A DNA stretch of 22,800 nt from Coriobacteriia bacterium (lineage in GTDB: Bacteria; Actinomycetota; Coriobacteriia; Coriobacteriales; Atopobiaceae): assembly GCA_003150175.1 (NCBI GenBank), contig QAKZ01000021.1:7695-30494 (forward strand). The letters are read 5' to 3'. The position numbers were made by a program, and so were the translations under genes. This document shows, one piece after another, positions 7,371-16,633 of the stretch. Numbering within the stretch: the first letter of the stretch is position 1; each line of letters starts with the position of its first letter. A model generated the notes under the pieces. It was not told the origin of the DNA, ran no database searches, and saw only the letters and a program-made list of their open reading frames with translations.

Positions 7371-8084
7371 TCAGCGGCTCACAGACATGACTTGGCCGTC
7401 GCGGACGGCCCAGAGGACCGGATTGGGCAGGCGGTCGGCATCGCATGGGTCGTGGGTGACCCAGAAAACCGTCTTTTGCGCGAGGAGCGGGCGCGCGAGA
7501 TCGGCGACGCGCGCGGCGCTCTGGGCGTCGAGGCCGCGGAGGGGCTCGTCGAGGAAGACCGCGTCCGCGTCGGCCAATAGCGCACGCAGGATTGCCACGC
7601 GACGGCGCTGCCCACCGGAGAGCTCGCGGACCGGGCGTGCGCAGGCATCTGCCGGGATGCCCGCCGCCGAGAGCGCCTCGCGCTCTCGGGCGACGTATTC
7701 GCGCAGCTCAGAGCCGTGAAGACCCGCATGCGGAAGTCGGATGTTCGCCGTCGCCGTCATACCGTCGCACAGGCGGTCCTCCTGGAAGACGGCAGCGATC
7801 CGCGCGCCCGCGGGGCGTGCGACCTTGCCCGCGGAAGGCGACTCGAGGCCCATGAGCAGGCGGAGTACAGTCGTCTTTCCCGCGCCGGAAGGGCCGAGGA
7901 TCACGTGTGCGCGCCCCGCCTCGAACTCCGCGCACGCGCCGGAGAGCACCGGCACGGAGCCGACTCCGTAGACGAATTCGACGTCGCACAGGGCGTAAGC
8001 CGGCGCGATCGGGGCCGGGGCCGGGGTCGCCGCCGCAGCCGTCGAGCTTGCCACATGCGGTGCGAGCTTCTTGCCGGCAGTCAT
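7371..8084 (-). CDS. ABC importer ATPase, NitT/TauT (SsuB-like) class
   Basis: 237 residues. After a roughly 28-residue Ala/Pro-rich leader comes a complete ABC ATPase: Walker A GPSGAGKTT (64-72), Q-loop Gln101, signature LSGGQ (155-159), Walker B AVFLDE (175-180) with the catalytic Glu, and His211 in VTHD. It should energise the permease encoded just upstream. The ATG at 8084 overlaps the permease stop by one base (TGATG). A GTG one codon earlier overlaps by four and is an equally possible start. The gene ends just before the nadA promoter region. The family imports sulfonates, nitrate, thiamine precursors and similar compounds, and the substrate here is unknown. Confidence 0.88.
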   Translation of the reverse strand: MTAGKKLAPHVASSTAAAATPAPAPIAPAYALCDVEFVYGVGSVPVLSGACAEFEAGRAHVILGPSGAGKTTVLRLLMGLESPSAGKVARPAGARIAAVFQEDRLCDGMTATANIRLPHAGLHGSELREYVAREREALSAAGIPADACARPVRELSGGQRRRVAILRALLADADAVFLDEPLRGLDAQSAARVADLARPLLAQKTVFWVTHDPCDADRLPNPVLWAVRDGQVMSVSR

Positions 8085-8890
8085 CACGCCCTCGCCTCCC
8101 AGCGCGCCTGCGCCCATGCGAGCGCACGGCGCAGCGCCGCCTCGATGACGACGGAGAGCAGCACGATCGCGAGCGTCCAGGCAAAGAGGTCGGGTGTGTC
8201 GAGGTAGACCTTCGCGTTGTACAGATTGATGCCGATGGAGGGGTCTGGCAGGCCGATGACCTCGGCCGCGATGCCCGACTTCCACGAGAGCCCGACCGCG
8301 AGCGAGACCCCCGCGCGCAGGTACGGAGCGACCTCTGAGGCATAGATCGTCGTCACGCGCCGCCAGCCGCGCACATCGAAGACATCGGCCATCTCGAGCA
8401 GCGCTGGGTCGGTTTGGTCGATGCCCTCGAGCACGTTGGTGTACACGATCGGCATCGCCATCAGAAACGAAATGATTATCGACAGCCGGCGTGAAGGAAC
8501 CCAGATCAAGACGAGGATCACGAAGCTCGCCACTGGCGCCGCCTTCACAGCTCCTACCAGCGGAGCGGCGAGCGTGTGGACCGCTCGCCAGCGACCGGCG
8601 GCCGCGGCGAGCGCCACGCCGACCACGACCGCGAGCATAAAGCCCACAGCGATCCGTGCCAGCGAGAGCCCGACCGCACCCCAGAACTCCCCCGCCTGCG
8701 CGAGCTCGACGAGACGCGCCGCGACCTCGGCGGGGCCCACGAGGATGATTCGAGAGCTGATGGCCTGCGCCGCGAGCTGCCAGACGACGAGCCAGAACGC
8801 CACGGCGAGCGCCCGCTCCCCCCAAACGGGAAGCGGGCGCGGTGCGGGCTTCTTGCCCGTCGGTTGGTTGCGTGTGGCTCGGTCGCTCAA
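8084..8890 (-). CDS. ABC importer permease, BPD_transp_1 / SsuC-like
   Basis: About 268 residues from the TTG at 8890. There are about six hydrophobic segments. The cytoplasmic coupling loop of binding-protein-dependent permeases is at about 166-194 (EMADVFDVRGWRRVTTIYA and following). It is followed by SWKSGIAAEVIG (202-213), a stretch typical of NitT/TauT-class permeases. The start is uncertain: the frame stays open upstream into the lipoprotein gene, no clear ribosome binding site precedes TTG 8890, and a GTG near the first membrane segment is an alternative. Placing the start at 8890 leaves eight bases after the lipoprotein stop, consistent with coupling. It should form the membrane channel for the ATPase at 7371-8084. 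Confidence 0.85.
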   Translation of the reverse strand: MSDRATRNQPTGKKPAPRPLPVWGERALAVAFWLVVWQLAAQAISSRIILVGPAEVAARLVELAQAGEFWGAVGLSLARIAVGFMLAVVVGVALAAAAGRWRAVHTLAAPLVGAVKAAPVASFVILVLIWVPSRRLSIIISFLMAMPIVYTNVLEGIDQTDPALLEMADVFDVRGWRRVTTIYASEVAPYLRAGVSLAVGLSWKSGIAAEVIGLPDPSIGINLYNAKVYLDTPDLFAWTLAIVLLSVVIEAALRRALAWAQARWEARA

Positions 8891-8898
8891 AGCAGGAG

Positions 8899-9951
8899 CT
8901 AGGCGATGTAGTAGAAGTCGTCGCCGGGGAGCTTGCCGCCCACGGCCTGGGCGTTCTGATCCGCGAGCTCCTCGAGGTAGCCGCCGAGCTGGGCCTTCAT
9001 GTCGTCGCCAGAGACGAAGGTGATGTTGCACGCCGGGAGGGCCTTCTTTGCGACAGCCTCGGGGACGATGTCGTACTTGCCCACGAGCGCCGCCGCGTCG
9101 TCGGTGTTCGCGTTGACGAACTCGACGGACTCCTGATAGTGGTTGAGGAAGGTGCTGACGGCCTCGGGGTACTCGTCGGCGAACTCGCTGCGGACGATGG
9201 CGACGCCGGTGATGAGGTTGCCGTCCTTGCCCTCGGCCTCGCTCGCGGCGGCCCATTCCTTATTGAGGTCGAGCGCGACGCGGATCTGGTCGTTCTTGGC
9301 CTGGGCGGTGGCCACGAAGGGCTGCGGGAGCATGGCGATGGCGGTCGCGTCCTGGGTCAGGGCGGCGACGCACTCGGAGTGCTCGGACTTCCACTCGATG
9401 GTCACGTCGGTCTCGGGGTCGAGGCCGTTGGCCTTGAGGACGTACTCGAGCGCGTACTCGGGCGTCGCGCCCTTGCCAGCGGAGTAGATCGTCTTTCCCT
9501 TGAGGTCGGCGACGGTGTGGACCGTGTCGCCGAGCTCGCAGATGTAGAGGACGCCCAGCGTGTTGATGGCGATGACGCGGACGGCGCCGGAGGTCTTGTT
9601 GTAGAGGACGGAGGCCAGGTTGGCGGGGACGGCGGCGATGTCGACCTCGGACTTGGAGATCAGGGGCGCGACCTCGTCGGCGGATGCGACGATCTGGAAG
9701 CTGTAGTCCTCGTCCTTGAGGTTGCCGTCGTCGACCTCGCTCATGAACTTGACGAGCCCCATGGCGGTCGGGCCCTTGAGCGCGGCGGCGCGAACGGCTA
9801 CGGGGGCGGCGTCGGCTTTGGCGGCGTCGTCGTCCTTCTTTGCGTCAGCGGCGGGCTTGGCGTCGTCGGACTTCTGGGAACCGCAGGCAGTGAGCGCGAT
9901 AGAGCCGAGGCCGCAAGCCACGAGCTGCAGGAACTTACTTCTGGTTAGCAT
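8899..9951 (-). CDS. ABC importer substrate-binding lipoprotein, NMT1/SsuA-like
   Basis: 350 residues. It starts with a lipoprotein signal (MLTRSKF, hydrophobic core, lipobox LTAC with Cys23), then a charged Asp/Lys/Ala linker to about residue 48, then a two-lobed type II binding protein. GPTAMGLVKFM, IAAVPANLASVLYNK and DLKGKTIYSAGKGATPEYAL resemble the NMT1/SsuA/ThiY superfamily. It should be tethered outside the membrane and deliver a small molecule to the permease. I see no Cys cluster of the THI5/ThiY type, so a thiamine-precursor role is not supported. Its place directly upstream of the nad operon makes an NAD precursor conceivable, but this is only proximity. The ribosome binding site is weak (AGGGGA close to the ATG). 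Confidence 0.88.
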   Translation of the reverse strand: MLTRSKFLQLVACGLGSIALTACGSQKSDDAKPAADAKKDDDAAKADAAPVAVRAAALKGPTAMGLVKFMSEVDDGNLKDEDYSFQIVASADEVAPLISKSEVDIAAVPANLASVLYNKTSGAVRVIAINTLGVLYICELGDTVHTVADLKGKTIYSAGKGATPEYALEYVLKANGLDPETDVTIEWKSEHSECVAALTQDATAIAMLPQPFVATAQAKNDQIRVALDLNKEWAAASEAEGKDGNLITGVAIVRSEFADEYPEAVSTFLNHYQESVEFVNANTDDAAALVGKYDIVPEAVAKKALPACNITFVSGDDMKAQLGGYLEELADQNAQAVGGKLPGDDFYYIA

Positions 9952-9963
9952 AATCCCCTACTT

Positions 9964-9980
9964 TCAAACAAACTGTTTGA
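9964..9980. promoter_or_regulatory. Perfect inverted repeat in the leader of the importer operon
   Basis: TCAAACA and TGTTTGA are a perfect 7-base inverted repeat with a 3-base spacer, 13 bases upstream of the lipoprotein ATG. A TACAAT box on the minus strand (10012-10007) could be the -10 element, which would put this site shortly downstream of the transcript start, a usual place for a repressor. The -35 match is poor. The regulator is unknown. Confidence 0.45.
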
Positions 9981-10185
9981 TGCATGAGCACCATAACACG
10001 GCGTCTATTGTAGGGGGCGCGGCGCCACGGTGGACGGGCGATATCCAGGGAAGAGCGGTCATGCGGCGGCGAGAGGACGCGGCAAGGCGGGGTCAATCCT
10101 GGTCGGCGATCAGCGGGGCACGGCGAGAGGGGCGAAGGCGGCACGGGGCGATACCGAGCAGCGGCTGGCGGGCGCGGCGAAAAAC

Positions 10186-10279
10186 GCCGCTGTGGCACAG
10201 GGCGTAACAAAAAGAGCCGCTGTGGCACGCGATTCCGTGCCACAGCGGCCATTCTTGTCACACGATGTGCCACAGCGGC
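10186..10279. repeat. Nested palindrome of four GCCGCTGTGGCAC units
   Basis: GCCGCTGTGGCAC occurs at 10186-10198 and 10216-10228, and its exact reverse complement GTGCCACAGCGGC at 10237-10249 and 10267-10279. The two pairs share one centre (about 10232.5), with 30-base spacing on each side. The element is therefore a 94-bp palindrome: a perfect 13-bp inner hairpin and an outer pair, with 17-base arms between them that are only partly complementary. There is no protein-coding signature. Confidence 0.9.
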
Positions 10280-10401
10280 GATTCTTGCCACGTCGGGACA
10301 ACCCCGAGCGGAGGAGGTCCTTCGTAGGCGGCGAGTCTACCGAGTGTCCTTCGCGGGCGAGGTGGCGGGCGGCGACGGGCCGGGCCGGCCGCCGGCGGGC
10401 G

Positions 10402-10455
10402 GCAGCGGGACGGAGCCGGACAGCGGGGCAAGGCCGGGCAGCGGGACGGAGCCGG
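10402..10455. repeat. 18-bp tandem repeats, three units
   Basis: GCAGCGGGACGGAGCCGG at 10402-10419 and again at 10438-10455, with a diverged unit ACAGCGGGGCAAGGCCGG between them. The array ends ten bases before the stop codon (on the plus map) of the membrane protein at 10465-11409, so it lies in that gene's 3' untranslated region. Confidence 0.85.
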
Positions 10456-10464
10456 GCGGCGGGT

Positions 10465-11409
10465 CTAGCGGGAGCCGAGGCCAAGCTTGTCGGCGACGTC
10501 GCCAAGCTTCTGGGCCACGTCGTTCACGGCGCCGCTGATGCCGTCGATCTTTCCCGCCACCTCGCGGGCCTTGTCGGCATACTCGTCGACCACGCCGGTG
10601 AGGCTGCCGTCGGAGGAATCACTGGAGCCATCTTTTTTGCTGGAAGAGCCGCTCTTCTTATCCGCGGAGCCGTTCTCCTGGGTGCGCTTGGACGAGTCAC
10701 CGCCGAGATTTTTCTGCCCGTCGGAGACGGCGCTCGCCGCGGCATCGGCCACGCCGGCGGCGGCGCTCGAGGCCGCGCTCGTCACCGTCGAGACCACGAT
10801 ACTGCCCACGAAGAAGACCGCGAGCACGACCAGGAGCGCGACGGCGGCCTTCAGGCTGGCGCGGCTGCCCCGGTCGAGGGCTTGGTCGTATGTGTTCGGG
10901 GTCGCGTCGGGAACCGGCTGCTGCGGAGGTGAGGGAATCGGCCGCTCGGCAGGGGCGGTTTGCCAGCGGCTCTCGTTGCCGCGCGCAGGCGCGGGCGTGG
11001 GTTGGAATTGCACGGTGCGAGACGACGGCTGTGCGGCATAGGGGCTCGGAGCGGAGGCCGAAGGCGCTGGGTAGAAGCTCGGAGCGGAGGCCGGCTGAGC
11101 GGAGCAGGAGCCCGGCGTGAGGTATTGGTCCTGCGCGGGGTATTGGTTTTGCGCGGGGTATTGGTTTTGCGCGGGGTATTGGTTTTGCGCCGCGCGGGAG
11201 CTCGGCCCCGCGTATCGATCCTGCGCGGCGTACGGGGCCTGCGCGGCGTATTGGCCCCGCGCGGCAGCCGGCTGCTGCGGCGCGCTCGGCCGCGCGGCGG
11301 GAGCCGAGGGCGGGACCTGATCCGGCTGCTCGAGGGCCCAGGTCTCGTCGTCGATGGCGTCGAACCCGTCGCCGAACTTCTGGTTATCGTAAAACCGCTG
11401 GTCGGGCAT
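10465..11409 (-). CDS. Tyr/Gln/Pro-rich single-span membrane protein, unknown function
   Basis: 314 residues in four zones. Residues 1-30 (MPDQRFYDNQKFGDGFDAID and following) are acidic and not repetitive. Residues 31-175 are low complexity, Pro/Ala/Gln/Tyr-rich, with hexapeptide repeats such as QNQYPA at about 75-95 and degenerate PYAAQ units around them. One membrane segment spans about 187-209. The C-terminal part has a Ser/Lys/Asp-rich linker (235-268) and then predicted amphipathic helices (270-310). There is no N-terminal signal peptide, so the Tyr-rich part is probably cytoplasmic and the Ser/Lys-rich tail outside. ATG 11409 has AAAGGAG upstream. The layout resembles actinobacterial proteins with disordered N-terminal tails before one membrane helix, but I recognise no family. 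Confidence 0.82.
   Translation of the reverse strand: MPDQRFYDNQKFGDGFDAIDDETWALEQPDQVPPSAPAARPSAPQQPAAARGQYAAQAPYAAQDRYAGPSSRAAQNQYPAQNQYPAQNQYPAQDQYLTPGSCSAQPASAPSFYPAPSASAPSPYAAQPSSRTVQFQPTPAPARGNESRWQTAPAERPIPSPPQQPVPDATPNTYDQALDRGSRASLKAAVALLVVLAVFFVGSIVVSTVTSAASSAAAGVADAAASAVSDGQKNLGGDSSKRTQENGSADKKSGSSSKKDGSSDSSDGSLTGVVDEYADKAREVAGKIDGISGAVNDVAQKLGDVADKLGLGSR
11123..11194 (-). repeat. Four 18-bp tandem repeats inside the Tyr-rich gene
   Basis: TATTGGTTTTGCGCGGGG is repeated at 11141-11158 and 11159-11176, with near copies at 11123-11140 and 11177-11194. On the minus strand each unit codes six residues of the Tyr-Pro-Ala-Gln-Asn-Gln type. The near-identical nucleotides imply recent expansion by slippage, so copy number may vary between strains. 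Confidence 0.93.
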
Positions 11410-11705
11410 TGCGCTCCTTTGACGCCCAACTACTTTTGCAACAGGTACCCAACATATGCCGCCCGATGCCGGCGCGGGGCGGTTTGCGGCGAAGCCCATC
11501 AACTCACCATGTGCGCAGCGAGCAGGCGTCAGCCGTGGTGTTGTGCTCGCCGCCAGGTAGTCGCGTCTGGGGCTCAGAAGCCGCCCCGTCGCTCGCGGCA
11601 AAAGCTTCTTGGCGACTTTATGGAGCAAAGGACCCACGGGAGTCTTGGAGGCGGCGCTGGGCATAATCTTCCAGGCAAAATAGTTTCTAGTGTAAGGAGG
11701 TTTCA

Positions 11706-12272
11706 GTGGAAAGCACCTTGCGGGACATCGACGACCATCGCGACGCGAGCGCCGAAGACGTTCCGAGCCCCGAGCTCGCCGACCTCGCCCGTCAGCTCTT
11801 TGAGCAGTTCGCACAGCTCGGGCGCAACATCCACCCGAACGCCCAGAACTTCACCCGCGGAGAGGCCGGCGTGATCCGCACGCTGCACCTGGCCGACCTC
11901 GCCGGCGAGCCCACGCTCACGCCGACGCAGATCGCAGAGCGCTCTCACCTGAGCACCGCCCGAACGGCGAACGTCTTGCGCGCGCTCGAAGAGAAGGGCT
12001 GGATCAGCCGTGAGCACGACACCGCCGACCGGCGGCGCGTGACGGTCACGCTGACCCCAAAGGGCGAGTCCGAGCGCAGTCGTCGCCGCAAAGAGATGGA
12101 CGACCGCGCCGCCGACTTCCTCGGCAAGCTCGGCGCCGAGGACGCGCACGAGGCAATCCGCATCCTCGCCCGATGCAACGAGATTCTGGGCCAAAAAAAA
12201 GAAGGACGCCCCCGAACCGGCGAACAACACAGAAAGGAAGTGACGCCGAGTGAGGATCTTCAAGCTCTTTAA
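11706..12272 (+). CDS. MarR-family transcriptional regulator
   Basis: 188 residues. A winged helix-turn-helix has TPTQIAERSHLSTARTANVL (72-91) as the DNA-reading helices and DRRRVTVTLTPKGE (108-121) as the wing, the diagnostic MarR pattern. Flanking helices at about 22-65 and 125-162 form the dimer interface. Such proteins usually repress their own operon and release DNA on binding a drug or phenolic ligand. The GTG start has AAGGAGG six bases upstream. The last 23 bases overlap the first exporter gene, so the regulator and its likely target are translated together. The C-terminal 25 residues are polar and poorly conserved in character. Confidence 0.92.
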   Translation: MESTLRDIDDHRDASAEDVPSPELADLARQLFEQFAQLGRNIHPNAQNFTRGEAGVIRTLHLADLAGEPTLTPTQIAERSHLSTARTANVLRALEEKGWISREHDTADRRRVTVTLTPKGESERSRRRKEMDDRAADFLGKLGAEDAHEAIRILARCNEILGQKKEGRPRTGEQHRKEVTPSEDLQAL

Positions 12273-14621
12273 GAACCACATCCTGGCGCTCCTCGCAGCG
12301 GTGGCGCTCATCACCATCAGCTGCAACGCCGACCTCACGCTGCCCACGTACATGTCCGAGATCGTGGACGTGGGCATCCAGCAGGGCGGCATCGAGAGCC
12401 CCGTCCCCACCACCATCCGTCGCAGCACCCTCGACGACCTCGAGCTCTTTATGTCCGACGAGGACACCGCGACCGTCGAGGCCGCCTACTCCGCGCCCGA
12501 GGCCGATGGCGTCTGCACCTACACCGGCTCCGAGGCGGACCGCGCCGAGGACGGCCCCGTCTCCGATGCCATGAGCCTGCCCGAGACCGTCGCGCTCGCC
12601 CTCGAGCAGGGCATCGACGCGAGCTCGATGGCCAGCATGACCGGCTCCGACGCGACCGCGGGCGCCTCCGCCGCCCCCACCCCCCAGCAGAACGCCGCCA
12701 TGACCCCCGACCAGATCGCTGCCATGAAGGCCAAGGCCCAGGCCGCCGCCCAGATGCAGCAGCAGATCGAGGCCGACGGCGGCAAAGTCACCATGGACGC
12801 CGTCCGCATCGCCGCCGACGCCGGGCTCATCGCCCGCGACCAGCTCGTCCAGGCGGCCTCCCAGATGGCCGACCAGATGGGCAGCATGGGCGGCTCCATC
12901 GTCAAGCAGCGCGCCGTCAGCTTCGTCCAGCAGGAGTACCAGGACCAGGGCATCGAGCTCAGCGACGTCCAGAACGCCTACCTCGCCGGCATGTCCGCAA
13001 AGATGTTCGGCCTGTGCGCCATCAGCCTCGTCGCCACCATCCTCACCGGCGCCGTCGCCTCGCACACCGCCTGCACCATCGCCCGCGACCTGCGCCGCAA
13101 GACCTTCGACAAGGTCATGCACTTCTCGCCCGCAGAGGTCAACAAGTTCAGCCAGGCGTCCCTCATCACCCGCTGCACGAACGACGTCCAGCAGATCCAG
13201 ATGGCCGCCACGCTGCTCATCCGCATGGTCATGATGGCGCCCATCATGGGCATCGTCGCCCTGACCCGCGTGCTCGCCACCCACACCGGCCTCGAGTGGA
13301 CCATCGGCGTGGCCGTGATCGCGGTCTCCGCCGTGGTCGGCGTGCTCATGGGCCTCACCATGCCCAAGTTCAAGAAGATGCAGAAGTTCGTGGACCGCGT
13401 GAATCTCGTCGCGCGCGAGATGCTCGACGGCATCATGCCCATCCGCGCCTTCGGCCGCCAGGAGCACGAGCTTGATCGCTTCGACGGCGCGAGCCGCGAC
13501 CTCATGGAGACGCAGCTGTTCACCAACCGCGCCATGAGCTTCATGATGCCGCTCATGATGTTCGTCATGAACTGCGTGACCGTGCTCATCGTCTGGGCCG
13601 GCTCCCACGGCGTCAGCGACGGCGTCATGCAGGTCGGCGACATGATGGCGTTCATCTCGTACACGATGCAGATCGTCATGGCGTTCATGATCCTGACCAT
13701 GGTGTCCGTCATGCTGCCGCGCGCCGAGGTCGCCTGCGAGCGCGTCGAGGAGGCCCTCAATACCGAGAGCTCCATCAAGGAGCCCGCGCGCCCGCAGCTC
13801 CCGGCCGCCGACGCCCCGCGCGGCGAGCTCGAGTTCCGCGGCGTGAGCTTCCAGTACCCCGACGCCCGCGAGGACGTCATCGGCGGGGTCAACTTCAAGG
13901 TCGGCGCCGGCCAGATGCTCGGCATCATCGGCTCGACGGGCTCGGGCAAGTCCACGCTCGTCCAGCTGATCCCGCGCCTGTACGACGTCACCGGCGGCAA
14001 GGTGCTCCTGGACGGCGTCGACGTGCGCGACCTGCCCCTCTCTGAGCTGCGCCGCCGCATCGGCTACATCCCGCAGCAGGGCATGCTCTTTACGGGCACC
14101 GTCGAGAGCAACCTCAAGTTCGCCGGCGACTCCGTGACCGACGACGACATGCACCGCGCCGCTACGACCGCGCAGGCCACCGACTTCATCGAGGAGCGCG
14201 ACGGCGGCTTCGAGTCCGAGATCAGCCAGGGCGGCGGAAACGTCAGCGGCGGCCAGCGCCAGCGCCTCTCCATCGCGCGCGCCCTCGCCAAGCGCCCCGA
14301 GGTCATCGTGTTCGACGACTCGTTCAGCGCGCTCGACTACAAGACCGACGCGCTGCTGCGCGAGGCGCTCGCCCGCGACGAGAAGGACTCCTCGCTCGTG
14401 GTCGTCGCCCAGCGCATCGCGACCATCATGCACGCCGACCAGATCATCGTCCTCGACGAGGGCCACGTGGTCGGGCAGGGCACGCACGAGGAGCTTCTTC
14501 GCAGCTGCCCGGCGTACCTCGAGATCGCCCAGTCGCAGCTCTCTGCCAAGGAGCTCGGCCTCTCGCAGGAAGAGATCGACGCCGTCATGAGCGGCGCGGC
14601 CCAGAAAGGAGGTGCCCGCTA

Positions 14622-14622
<1 letters not shown>
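12250..14622 (+). CDS. Heterodimeric ABC exporter subunit with degenerate ATPase site and large outer insert
   Basis: 790 residues, about 200 longer than a usual half-transporter. TM1 (about 11-33) is followed by an insert of about 200 residues (46-245) before TM2 (251-272). By topology the insert faces outward. It is Ala/Met/Gln-rich with probable helices and has one Cys (89). TM3-6 follow. The ATPase domain has Walker A GSTGSGKST (561-569), signature VSGGQ (665-669) and Walker B VIVFDD (685-690) with Asp690 where catalytic Glu is expected. Gln721 (VVVAQRIATI) replaces the switch His. This subunit therefore contributes the non-hydrolysing composite site. The GTG start lies inside marR with AAAGGAAG upstream, and the stop overlaps the partner ATG. 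The likely role is drug or lipid-like export; the substrate is unknown. Confidence 0.92.
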
Positions 14623-16481
<1,859 letters not shown>

Positions 16482-16545
16482 GCTTGCCCGGATCGCGCCC
16501 GCCCTGCATCGGTCGGTGCGGGTGCGCTTTACCGGCTTCGCCAGT

Positions 16546-16584
16546 GCGCCCCGCAGGCCATTTCGACGGCCTGCGGGGCGCTTT
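16546..16584 (+). terminator. Intrinsic terminator of the marR-exporter operon
   Basis: A perfect 14-bp stem GCGCCCCGCAGGCC/GGCCTGCGGGGCGC with an 8-base loop is followed by a short TTT run. It lies 65 bases after the exporter stop, between convergent genes. The short T-run makes it a weaker match than the tRNA terminator. Confidence 0.75.
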
Positions 16585-16633
16585 GCGTACGAGATATGGG
16601 TGAGCGAAGGGGGGCGGTCTGCGTAAGGCGACC

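Larger units (their letters stand above)
9952..10464. other. 513-bp non-coding gap with two repeat structures
   Basis: Both flanking genes are on the minus strand. Beyond the leader repeat at 9964-9980, it holds a nested palindrome (10186-10279) and 18-bp tandem repeats (10402-10455). The remainder is GC-rich low-complexity DNA. Open frames crossing it lack ribosome binding sites and merely translate the repeats. No T-run terminator was seen for the upstream gene at 10465-11409. Confidence 0.7.

Noticed and set aside
8899..9951. The lipoprotein as a thiamine-precursor binding protein (ThiY).
   Set aside because: No Cys cluster of the THI5 type, no thi gene nearby and no riboswitch in the leader.
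10186..10279. Four 13-base repeats with 30-base spacing, considered as a CRISPR array.
   Set aside because: Two of the units are inverted and all share one centre of symmetry, so this is a palindrome and not an array.
11123..11194. Regular 18-bp repeats, considered as a CRISPR-like array.
   Set aside because: There are no spacers between units, the repeats are in frame inside a coding sequence, and no cas gene is present.
11410..11705. Possible small gene or RNA in the divergent spacer before marR.
   Set aside because: Frames such as 11409-11666 lack ribosome binding sites and family motifs. I see only a CATAAT box about 40 bases before marR, with no good -35 partner.
12046..14487. An 813-codon open frame antisense to the first exporter subunit, and similar long frames at 895-2379, 4084-6276 and 14619-16742.
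   Set aside because: They mirror genes with clear family motifs, lack ribosome binding sites, and have the Ala/Arg/Gly/His/Asp-rich composition of shadow frames in GC-rich DNA.
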